Assembly (NCBI RefSeq): GCF_023898315.1
Contig: NC_064619.1
Location: 348,512,650 to 348,576,649, forward strand
DNA length: 64,000 nucleotides
Origin: Schistocerca nitens
Lineage: Eukaryota; Arthropoda; Insecta; Orthoptera; Acrididae
Direction of reading: 5' to 3'
Shown here: positions 11,641 through 19,413 of the stretch, piece by piece
Numbering within the stretch: position 1 is the stretch's first letter
Layout of the letters: each line of letters begins with the position of its first letter
Program-made: the position numbers and the translations under genes
The notes under the pieces: model-generated
The model's database searches: none
What the model was told of the DNA's origin: nothing
The model's input: only the letters and a program-made list of their open reading frames with translations

Positions 11641-12912
11641 ACAGAATAACAGGTCTGGTAGAAATGGTGCGGCAGTGATGGTGAATAAGAATGTACAAAG
11701 CTGTATTGAAAATGTGAGATATATATCAGACAGGATCATAATCTTAAACCTGAGATTCCAAAAAGAAACACTAAAAGTAATCCAGATTTATGCACCTCAA
11801 TTGGGATGTAGCGAAGAAGAGAAGATGGACTTTGAAAATGTGTTAGAAAACCATATAGAGAGTGCTAATATAGTGATGGGAGATTTTAATGCACAGGTAG
11901 GCAAAGACAGAAAGGGATTTGAGCAAGTATTGGGATGTTTTGGATATGGAGGCAGAAATGAAGAAGGGGAAAGACTCCTGGATTTGTGCCAGAGGAATGG
12001 AATGAAAATAGCAAACAGTTGGTTTATGAAGAGAGAAAGTCATGTTATCACCAGATAAAGTTGGGATGGAAGAACGAAGAGTGTAGTTGATTATATTCTA
12101 GTAGATAGGGAATGGGGAGAGAAAGTAACAAATGTGAAGGTAATTCCAAGTGTGAGTGCAGATGGAGACCATAGATTACTGGTGGGACAATGGAAAATGA
12201 ATCAGTGTGTAAAAAATAGAAAACAGAAGAAAGTGATGACGATACAGGATTGTAAATTGAAGGAGAGTGAATTTGCTGAGAAGTACAGAGAACTAATAAC
12301 ACAAAAATTTCCAAAAGAAGTTTTCTGCGATGTAGAAAAAGAATGGAGTTTATTCAAAGACACTTTAGTCGAAGCAGCACAAAAAGTATGTGGCAGAACA
12401 TCTGGAAAGGAAAAAATAAGACAGACAAGTTGGTGGGATGATACCACAATCCAAGCAGTTAGAAGAAAAAATGGAGCATGGAGAAAATGGTGGAAAACGA
12501 AAAATGATGAAGACCATAAAAGATATATAGAGGAAAAGAAGAAGTGCAAAGAAATAGTGTAAACAGCAAAGAAAAAGCATGGGAAGAGTTTACAAAAAAA
12601 ACTTGAAGAAGATGTGAAGAGCAATAAAAAAATGTTCTATATAATGATGAAAAATAAAAGGAAGGCTTCTGAAGTACCAGTAAAGTAGGAAACAGAGGAC
12701 AGTACCATTATTGATGATCCAGGGAATATAAAAGATCTCTGGAAAGAAAATTTTAAGAAGCTTTTAAACGCTGAGGAGCAGGTACATGAGGAAACAACAA
12801 ATAATGGAGAAATTGAGAGAAGTTGGGAAGCAGAATTAGGACAAATTACACGGGAAGAAATGGAAGAAGCTGTGAAGAATATTAATGGGGGGAAAGCCCC
12901 AGGACCTGATGA
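11641..12912 (+). pseudogene. Non-LTR endonuclease and RT start, truncated at both ends
   Basis: The frame reads AAVMVNKNVQSC, then VIQIYAPQLG, IVMGDFNAQVGKD (endonuclease catalytic block), LDLCQRNGMKIANSWF, the SWDGRTKSVVDYILVD block and GDHRLLVG (the SDH-type catalytic His block). A basic linker follows with WWDD, and it stops dead in the RT entry motif NINGGKAPGPDE near 12,880-12,910. Only three premature stops interrupt it (near 12,056, 12,560 and 12,686) and the frame is otherwise kept, so decay is modest. Its RT is missing because the copy is cut at 12,912, not because of a frameshift. Confidence 0.8.
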
Positions 12913-13274
12913 AGGACGGACAGTCTGTTCTTCTTTGTTCAACTGTCGTTCAGTGAGGATGACGACGGTGCTTGAAACTTTGATTTAGCTGTCTGTTATC
13001 TACTTCCTTCCTGGTATTCCTGACGGCATGTTCAATTTCCTCTTTGTACGCCAGCTCTCTAATCTGCTGGTCTATTTTTTAATACAGCCACCGGACACAG
13101 TCCACTTGTCCCACACAGCATTTCATTCATTATATTACCAAATCCGCTGACGTGCAAATCCAATTCTCTATGATGGTTGTACATTCTACAAAAATTGAAT
13201 ACCGCATTCTGCTAGGCTAGATGCTGTATGGCAGCGTGATAAAATAATTGGTTTGGATTTCTTTGTATTAAGAG
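12913..13274. other. No recognisable gene
   Basis: No supported feature between the truncated endonuclease fragment and the SINE. A minus-strand stretch near 12,990-13,085 is open and helix-like but matches no family I know. Confidence 0.4.
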
Positions 13275-13472
13275 CCGGCCGGAGTGGCCGAGCGGTTCTA
13301 GGCGCTTCAGTCTGGAATCACGCGACCGCTACGGTCGTAGGTTCGAATCCAGCCCCGGGCATGGATATGTGTGATGTCCTTTGGTTGGTTAGGTTTAATT
13401 AGTCCTAAGTTCTAGGGGACTGATGACCTCAGATATTAAGTCCCATGGTGTTGAGAGCCATTTGAACCATTT
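13275..13472 (+). mobile_element. SINE with Leu/Ser-type tRNA head (type A)
   Basis: The head contains A box TGGCCGAGCGG and B box GGTTCGAATCC. The body runs TGTGATGTCC, GGTTGGTTAGGTTT, TTCTAGGGGACTGATGACC and ends GAGCCATTTGAACCATTT. It is flanked by the 13-bp direct repeat TTTGTATTAAGAG at 13,262-13,274 and 13,473-13,485, a target-site duplication showing LINE-type retrotransposition. An RNA polymerase III promoter is implied by the two boxes. Confidence 0.92.
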
Positions 13473-13485
13473 TTTGTATTAAGAG

Positions 13486-13872
13486 TTGTTAACCATTATT
13501 TCAATCTATGCTCTCGCCTGTTGTCTGAGGTAATTTTCTGTACATTACCAACTTTCTTTAAGACGCGATTTTTGTATCCAGTGGCTGCTGTTCTTCCTGT
13601 AACGATTACTAAGACAGTGAATGTGGCGTACATCGACAAGTTATGTCACAAGTACGAACCTTTGACCTAGGAGATCAGTCGGCCCTAATTCTCTTAGTTG
13701 TGTAGGAACCACGGGAAGGAATGGCACACTAGCACCAACTGTTGATGCTTGGCTTTCTGGCAAAACTTACAGGTGCTTAAAACATTACATATCCTGCGCT
13801 CCACACCGACTCCCTCAATTTTAAGTAACATTCCGATGCACCTAGGTGACCACATCACAGAGGCCTGCTACA
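13486..13872. other. No recognisable gene
   Basis: Anonymous sequence between a SINE and the first Tc1 copy. It carries no coding or repeat signature that I can support. Confidence 0.4.
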
Positions 13873-13874
13873 TA

Positions 13875-13901
13875 CACTCCTGGAAATTGAAATAAGAACA
13901 C
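13875..13901. repeat. Tc1 terminal inverted repeat, left end of copy 1
   Basis: Begins CACTCCTGGAAATTG directly after the TA at 13,873-13,874. It is the reverse complement of 15,270-15,296 apart from two mismatches. In this orientation it lies 3' of the transposase gene. Confidence 0.93.
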
Positions 13902-14029
13902 CGTGAATTCATTGTCCCAGGAAGGGGAAACTTTATTGACACATTCCTGGGGTCAGATACATCACATGATCACACTGACAGAACCACAGGCACATAGACA
14001 CAGGCAACAGAGCATGCACAATGTCGGCA

Positions 14030-15052
14030 CTAGTACAGTGTATATCCACCTTTCGCAGCAATGCAGGCTGCTATTCTCCCATGGAGACGATCGTAGAGAT
14101 GCTGGATGTAGTCCTGTGGAACGGCTTGCCATGCCATTTCCACCTGGCGCCTCAGTTGGACCAGCGTTCGTGCTGGACGTGCAGACCACGTGAGACGACG
14201 CTTCATCCAGTCCCAAACATGCTCAATGGGGGTCAGATCCGGAGATCTTGCTGGCCAGGGTAGTTGACTTACACCTTCTAGAGCACGTTGGGTGGCACGG
14301 GATACATGCGGACGTGCATTGTCCTGTTGGAACAGCAAGTTCCCTTGCCTGTCTAGGAATGGTAGAACGATGGGTTCGATGACGGTTTGGATGTACCGTG
14401 CACTATTCAGTGTCCCCTCGACGATCACCAGTGGTGTACGGCCAGTGTAGGAGATCGCTCCCCACACCATGATGCCGGGTGTTGGCCCTGTGTGCCTCGG
14501 TCGTATGCAGTCCTGATTGTGGCGCTCACCTGCACGGCGCCAAACACGCATACGACCATCATTGGCACCAAGGCAGAAGCGACTCTCATCGCTGAAGACG
14601 ACACGTCTCCATTTGTCCCTCCATTCACGCCTGTCGCGACACCACTGGAGGCGGGCTGCACGATGTTGGGGCGTGAGCGGAAGACGGCCTAACGGTGTGC
14701 GGGACCGTAGCCCAGCTTCATGGAGACGGTTGCGAATGGTCCTCGCCGATACCCCAGGAGCAACGGTGTCCCTAATTTGCTGGGAAGTGGCGGTGCGGTC
14801 CCCTACGGCACTGCGTAGGATCCTACGGTCTTGGCGTGCATCCGTGCGTCGCTGCGGTCCGGTCCCAGGTCGACGGGCACGTGCACCTTCCGCCGACCAC
14901 TGGCGACAACATCGGTGTACTGTGGAGACCTCACGCCCCACGTGTTGAGCAATTCGGCGGTACGTCCACCCGGCCTCCCGCATGCCCACTATACGCCCTC
15001 GCTCAAAGTCCGTCAACTGCACATACGGTTCACGTCCATGCTGTCGCGGCAT
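14030..15052 (-). CDS. Tc1-like transposase, 340 aa, open frame
   Basis: Cuts the element out at its inverted repeats and inserts it at TA in the nucleus. The frame stays open upstream to 15,268, but that codon is TTG; the ATG at 15,052 gives 340 residues, the normal Tc1 length, and starts PRQHGREPYVQL. Residues about 15-52 form the first helix-turn-helix (RRIAQHVGREVSTVHR), about 70-110 the second (TSQQIRDTVAPGVSARTIRNR region). The catalytic triad is Asp155 (VVFSDESRF), Asp244 (FQQDNARPH) and Glu277 (LTPIEHVWD). The gap from second Asp to Glu holds 32 residues; classic Tc1 has 34. No stop or frameshift is visible. Compared with copy 2 it differs at about 14 residues, mostly outside the triad, though Asp344-Leu-Thr beside the Glu (412-codon numbering) is Asn-Met-Ser in copy 2. 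Confidence 0.93.
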   Translation of the reverse strand: MPRQHGREPYVQLTDFERGRIVGMREAGWTYRRIAQHVGREVSTVHRCCRQWSAEGARARRPGTGPQRRTDARQDRRILRSAVGDRTATSQQIRDTVAPGVSARTIRNRLHEAGLRSRTPLGRLPLTPQHRAARLQWCRDRREWRDKWRRVVFSDESRFCLGANDGRMRVWRRAGERHNQDCIRPRHTGPTPGIMVWGAISYTGRTPLVIVEGTLNSARYIQTVIEPIVLPFLDRQGNLLFQQDNARPHVSRATQRALEGVSQLPWPARSPDLTPIEHVWDWMKRRLTWSARPARTLVQLRRQVEMAWQAVPQDYIQHLYDRLHGRIAACIAAKGGYTLY

Positions 15053-15269
15053 GCTACCGGTGTTAAAGACTGCGATGGAGCTCCGTATGCCACGGCAAAC
15101 TGGCTGACACTGACGGCGGCGGTGCACAAATGCTGCGCAGCTAGCGCCATTCGACGGCCAACACCGCGGTTCCTGGTGTGTCCGCTGTGCCGTGCGTGTG
15201 ATCATTGCTTGTACAGCCCTCTCGCAGTGTCCGGAGCAAGTATGGTGGGTCTGACACACCGGTGTCAAT

Positions 15270-15296
15270 GTGTTCTTTTTTCCATTTCCAGGAGTG
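15270..15296. repeat. Tc1 terminal inverted repeat, right end of copy 1
   Basis: Ends TTTCCAGGAGTG followed by TA at 15,297-15,298. It is the transposase-proximal (5') end of the element. Confidence 0.93.
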
Positions 15297-15298
15297 TA

Positions 15299-16584
15299 TG
15301 AGTTTATTCACTGGCTCCTCTGAGATGAAGAGTTACCAGGTTTCGCACTCCTCACGTCTCCGAGAAAACAACACTTCGTTTCTAAGTAAGCAATACTTAC
15401 TTTGCTGATACTCAAGTATTTTTTAAGCTTTCCCCTAATAATTCTCCAGTTTTCATCCTTTTCCTGTCCCCTATTTATATCTAGTAAATCTGTACCCACA
15501 TGATTTTAAAAAATTACTGAGCCATGTTGTGGCTCACGTTGGTGCCGTTGGTAGGTTGGCATCGTGTAATCGGGATAGTGGCACCTCGTTCTCTTCTTGT
15601 GTTTAGTTCCACCATTACGTTTGCTAGTGTTGTCTATCTGTGAGTGGCAACAGCAGCGGTTAGCAATATCTAGTACTATGGTACTGTCTTTGGAAAGCTG
15701 TCAAGTGTTTTCCGGGTCGGAGTGTGTCGGGCAGTTCGGTTGAGGCGGAGCATTAGTGAGGTCCGGCAGTGCTAGGACATGCCAGGACTGCTGGCGGCAC
15801 GCAGGCACTGCTGAATCGAGGGGCTGTTCTGCACCATGGTTCCACACAACGAAGGTTGGGCCACAACCTTGTTCTCCACTGGACCCAAGATGTTTGAGTT
15901 GAGTGAACATTAACCCAGTAGTGAAACCTCCACTATTTTGAGATCACGTCATTCGGGCGTTGCTGCTCGCAGGGTTGCTGAGATGAAGAACCACAAGTGG
16001 AGTGTTTGGAGCTGGCGAAATTAATTAGCCATCCTCCACCTTTTATTATTAATCATTGAATTCCTTGTGTTTGTTGATAAAGTTCAACGAGGGCTATTTT
16101 TCTGCCTAGTGGCCGCTGACGTCTCAGTTGCCTGCCCTGGAGCTTAGCGTATTGTTGCGCCAGTGTATCTTTCTTCACCTTACTGCTGCTGTCTGGTAAG
16201 GCGTGTAGTTCGACAGCCTCCTTGATTGTGGTTCGGATATTTGTTTCTTTTGGACTACCTTGGACGTAGTGGGTATTTCTGCTGCTGGATGTTCTAAACA
16301 CCGGATTCTGAAGATGCAGTGCTGTCCGCTGGTTCCGCCTTGCCTGGGTTGTTCCATCGTTGTGTTGGTTATCAGACGTTAGGTAGATGTTGCAAGAGTG
16401 CTGACCGGCATTTAAATTGTCTCTAGTTTGAGTTGCCATCCGTTAAGTGAATACAACTCTTGGCTGCCTGTCTCATCGGTTGCGAAGTTGAACGACTTTC
16501 CCAGGCCGATCCTTGGAACACTGTCTGAGGCCACTTCTCCTTTGGTTTCATCAGATTGTGATGATTTTTTTAAAGTCGTATTTA
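15299..16584. other. Unassigned sequence downstream of a Gypsy relic
   Basis: No protein family is recognisable. A minus-strand frame at 16,053-16,439 is open for 128 codons but low in hydrophobic order and unsupported. Because it lies 3' of the minus-strand Gypsy RT/RNase H relic, it could be that element's downstream part or LTR, but I see no TG...CA pair or second copy in the window. Confidence 0.35.
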
Positions 16585-16950
16585 AATTTTGAGTTATTAC
16601 TATTGGTGCCTTCAGCCGACAGATAATTCGACTTTAAGGTCAGTAAGGCCTTCAGCTGTGAATGCAATTTGTCTAGAGAATTTTTAATTAGATATTGTCT
16701 CTTAATAGTGATATCTGATGATTGTGGTTTTTTAAAAATATTTTAGTATCTCTAGGAGAAGTTTAACTGTTTTTAAGAATTTGCTATTCAGGCCTTCATC
16801 CGTCAAATTGTTTTTAGTTATTACTATTGGGGCCTTCAGCAAACAAATAATTTTAATTTCTGGTCAATAAGGCCTTCAGCCATGAGTGCAAGTTTCTTAA
16901 GAATATTTTATTAAACATTGTGTCCTAACAGTCAAATTTGATAATTGTCC
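16585..16950. repeat. Imperfect tandem duplication with GGCCTTCAGC motifs
   Basis: Two related blocks, about 16,591-16,720 and 16,812-16,947, share the order GTTATTACTATTGG, GCCTTCAGC, AATAATT, GGTCA, TAAGGCCTTCAGC and GAGTGCAA-like. They are diverged and separated by about 90 bp. Function unknown; possibly internal repeats of an LTR or untranslated region. Confidence 0.6.
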
Positions 16951-16984
16951 CTTATTATCAACCTTATTTGCAATTCGTTTCAAA

Positions 16985-18305
16985 TTAAGTGTACATGATT
17001 TTTTTTAAAAAAAGCTGAGGAACCAATGGTAACGGAGTAAGGCCTCGTCCACACTGAATCCTGCATTTCCCTAAGTCCCATGTTTCAGTTATATTTTTAA
17101 AATACATTATATCAGACCTATTTTCTTCTATTCCCAGCAACAGCCCTACTGGTTTACGGGATAATACATCTGTAGTTAGGCTTTCTGAACCAGGTATGTA
17201 CACAATTTGAAACAAACTCTTATAGATAAGGAACCCATCTTAGTAAACTTTGTGTGTTAATTTTGCAGACAGCAAAAACAGCAGAGCTCTGTGATCAATG
17301 TACATATCGCTTGTTCGCTAAATAGTGAAATTTTACGAAGCCCCAAACGACAGCTATTGCCTCGGTCTCTGTGACAGAATAATTCGTCTCTGCTTTGCTT
17401 AACGTACGGCTCGCAAAAGCTACCGTTTAGTTTGTATGATAGTTCTGCCATTTATCTCACCATTCTGGAATAGCATCACAGTAAGTCCGTTCCGAGAACT
17501 GTCCGTAATCATGCCGGACTCTTTCGTTATGTTTGGGTGAATGAGCAAAGACGCGCTTAACAGTGCTCTTTTGAGCTCATTAAACTCGTGTTCTGCCCTG
17601 GCATTCCATTCCCAATTTGTCCGTTTTCACGTCACCTTGATGTATTGTTACGTCTTGTATAAGAAACGCTTGAAGATATTTATTAGCACCAAGTGCAGTT
17701 CTTCCTTGCATGAGGCCTCGAAAAATCCCGTAGAGCCGCGAGCTTCTCAGGATCCGGCAGAATTTCCTGCGCCGAAATTATATGAACAAAGAGATTTAAT
17801 TCCCTTTTTCCGATTTCTGATTTTCTGGTGTCTACTGTTATATTCCTCTTACCGGAAATTTCTAATAAGGCTTTGACAACGCAATGATTTCCCTGCTATT
17901 AGGACATCATCTACATGTTTGGTAATTTATTTTCGTGACGCTCCTAGAAGTACAGTGCCCAATGTTCTTATAAAAGCCGCGAAAGGCACCTTTAATCTAA
18001 AGGGTAACCTCCTAAACTGGAAACTTTTCCAAGGCAGAAAACACTGTTTACTTTCTGCAAGAGGGCTCCAGTACTATCTGTCAAAAACCGCTATTAAGAT
18101 GTTTGGAATTTAGCATCTTTACACCAAGAAACGTTTGTATTAATTCATCTTACTAATTTGTCTCGAGTCGAGCCTAACCTGATAGCACCTCCCTCTTTTA
18201 TCCTACCAGGGTAATCGGACCATTGTATCAGCTGATCTCTGGTTCGATTATCCCTCGTCTCAACATTTCGTTTGATTCTTGTTTCACTTTGTCTCGATAC
18301 AATAT
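16985..18305 (-). pseudogene. Ty3/Gypsy polymerase relic: RT and RNase H
   Basis: Minus strand, 5' to 3': KVKQESNEMLRRGIIEPEIS and WYNGPITLV near 18,300-18,200 (the RT entry block), a QIVLEPSCRK-type block near 18,050, a VDDVLI-like active-site region near 17,910 that is damaged, then EHEFNELKRALLSASLL near 17,590-17,540 (start of RNase H). The RNase H core reads [20 protein letters not shown] and [17 protein letters not shown] near 17,420-17,290 and the connection block IVYIPGSESLTTDVLSRKP near 17,210-17,150. Many stops and frameshifts. No integrase or gag is recognisable nearby. The 5' side is cut at about 18,305 where the next non-LTR begins. Confidence 0.8.
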
Positions 18306-18309
18306 AGGT

Positions 18310-19039
18310 ATGTGGAAGGTGTGGGCTGAAAATGATTTACGTGATTTATCTTTAAAGAGAAAGAAAACTGACGTTCTACGGATCGCAGCGTGGAATGTCA
18401 GATCCCTTAATCGGGCAGGTAGGTTAGAAAATTTAAAAAGTGAAATGGATAGTTTAAAGTTAGATATAGTGGGAATTAGTGAAGTTCGGTGGCAGGAGGA
18501 ACAAGACTTCTGGTCAGGTGAATACAGGGTTTTAAATACAAAATCAAATAGCGGTAATGCAGGAGTCGATTTAATAATGAATAAAAAAATAGGAGTGCGG
18601 GTAAGCTACTACAAACAGCATCGTGAACGCATTATTGTGGCCGAGATAGACACGAAGCCCACACCTACTACAGTAGTACAAGTTTATATGCCAACTAGCT
18701 CTGCAGATGACGAAGAAATTGAAGAAATGTATGATGAAATAAAAGAAATTTTTCAGACAGTGAAGGGAGACGAAAATTTAATAGTCATGGGTGACGTAGT
18801 AGGTGAATATGGATTGGGGCTAAGAAATGAAAGAGGAAGCCGCATGATAGAATTTTGCACAGAGCACAACTTAATCATACCTAACACTTGGTTCAAGAAT
18901 TACAAAAGAAGGTTGTAAACATGGAAGAAGCCCGGAGATACTGACAGGTTTCAGATAGATTACATAATGGTAAGACAGAGATTTAGGAACGAGGTTTTAA
19001 ATTGTAAGACATTTCCAGGGGCAGATGTGGACTCTGATC
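18310..19039 (+). pseudogene. AP-like endonuclease domain of the 18.3-21.3 kb element
   Basis: This domain nicks target DNA to prime reverse transcription. Blocks in order: IAAWNVRSLNRAGRLENL, DIVGISEVRWQEE (the catalytic Glu), GNAGVDLIMNKK, RIIVAEIDTKP, VVQVYMPTS, LIVMGDVVGEYG (family GDFNA; the Asn has been lost), MIEFCTEHNLIIPNTWF, a stop near 18,916, then RFQIDYIMVRQRF and ADVDSDHNLL (SDH motif). The loss of GDFN and the stop mean it is inactive. Confidence 0.82.
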
Positions 19040-19149
19040 ACAATCTATTGTATTGATTGGCGACTCCATGTTGTCTTGTGCACAACGACCAGATAACAGG
19101 TATACTTGAAAAAAGAGACAGTATTGGTCGTATATTTTTTTATACTATT

Positions 19150-19190
19150 GCAAAATCGATTTTCTGTCACTGAGTGACCATCTTCAGTGC
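19150..19190 (-). ncRNA. Hammerhead-ribozyme-like core, left arm
   Basis: Read on the minus strand it has CTGAAGA, a GGTCACT/AGTGAC stem, GAAA and a tiny AATCGATT stem, closed by a 3-bp GCA/TGC outer stem. This is the order of a type I hammerhead with the very short third stem reported for Penelope-like elements. The last stem has drifted from the usual form, so activity is doubtful. Confidence 0.4.
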
Positions 19191-19311
19191 TATATTGTAT
19201 AACTTAAATTGGGATGCACTGTTGTCACTATGCTTACGGCGATCACATAGACTATGTGATCGCCGTAAGCATAGTGACAACAGTGCATCCCAATTTAAGT
19301 TATACAATATA

Positions 19312-19352
19312 GCACTGAAGATGGTCACTCAGTGACAGAAAATCGATTTTGC
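19312..19352 (+). ncRNA. Hammerhead-ribozyme-like core, right arm
   Basis: Plus-strand mirror of the left-arm core: GCA, CTGAAGA, stem GTCAC-TCA-GTGAC, A then GAAA, stem AATCGATT, TTGC. The conserved CUGANGA and GAAA blocks are both intact. A predicted cleavage site would follow the UUU triplet before UGC. Identification rests on motif order only. Confidence 0.4.
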
Positions 19353-19413
19353 CATAGTATAAAAAAATATACGACCAATGCTGTCTCTTTTTTCAAGTAT
19401 ACACAATCTATTG

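Larger units (their letters stand above)
13875..15296 (-). mobile_element. Tc1-like DNA transposon, full length, copy 1
   Basis: A 1,422-bp element flanked by TA on both sides (13,873-13,874 and 15,297-15,298), the Tc1/mariner target duplication. Terminal inverted repeats of about 27 bp start CACTCCTGGAAAT and end AAGAACAC; the two ends differ at two positions by my reading. One transposase gene fills it on the minus strand. A second copy of exactly the same length lies at 36,574-37,995 in the opposite orientation. Similar short Tc1-like elements with these ends are widespread in arthropod genomes as far as I recall. Confidence 0.95.
19051..19402. mobile_element. Hairpin (foldback) insertion with 11-bp target duplication
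   Basis: The direct repeat ACAATCTATTG flanks it (19,040-19,050 and 19,403-19,413), so it is an insertion into the non-LTR element. After a unique 49-bp left part, 19,100-19,250 and 19,252-19,402 are inverted copies of about 151 bp with very few mismatches, joined by a single base at 19,251. There is no coding capacity. Each arm contains a hammerhead-like core (listed separately). The long target duplication and asymmetric left end fit target-primed retrotransposition better than a cut-and-paste MITE, but the mechanism is inferred. Confidence 0.85.

Noticed and set aside
12202-12624. Phe/Leu-rich minus-strand frame that looks like a membrane protein
   Set aside because: It is the reverse complement of the Lys-rich endonuclease linker read on the plus strand.
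13275-13350. Genuine tRNA-Leu or tRNA-Ser gene
   Set aside because: Same reasoning: boxes A and B are present but the copy is one of six type-A SINEs in the window.
13275-13472. Hammerhead ribozyme in the type-A SINE tail (CTGATGA present)
   Set aside because: CTGATGA lies in the tail but there is no GAAA block in the correct place; the sequence forms a simple GGGACT/AGTCCC hairpin instead.
14831-15301. 156-codon plus-strand frame, and other frames antisense to both Tc1 transposases
   Set aside because: They are shadows of the GC-rich transposase gene on the other strand, appear in both copies only because the copies are near-identical, and have no family motifs.
16053-16439. 128-codon minus-strand frame
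   Set aside because: No recognisable motif, no start context or neighbour support; kept only as a remark in the unassigned region.
19051-19402. Ordinary MITE with terminal inverted repeats
   Set aside because: The inverted arms meet in the middle with one base between them, the target duplication is 11 bp, and the left end has an unpaired 49 bp; these do not fit the common MITE superfamilies.
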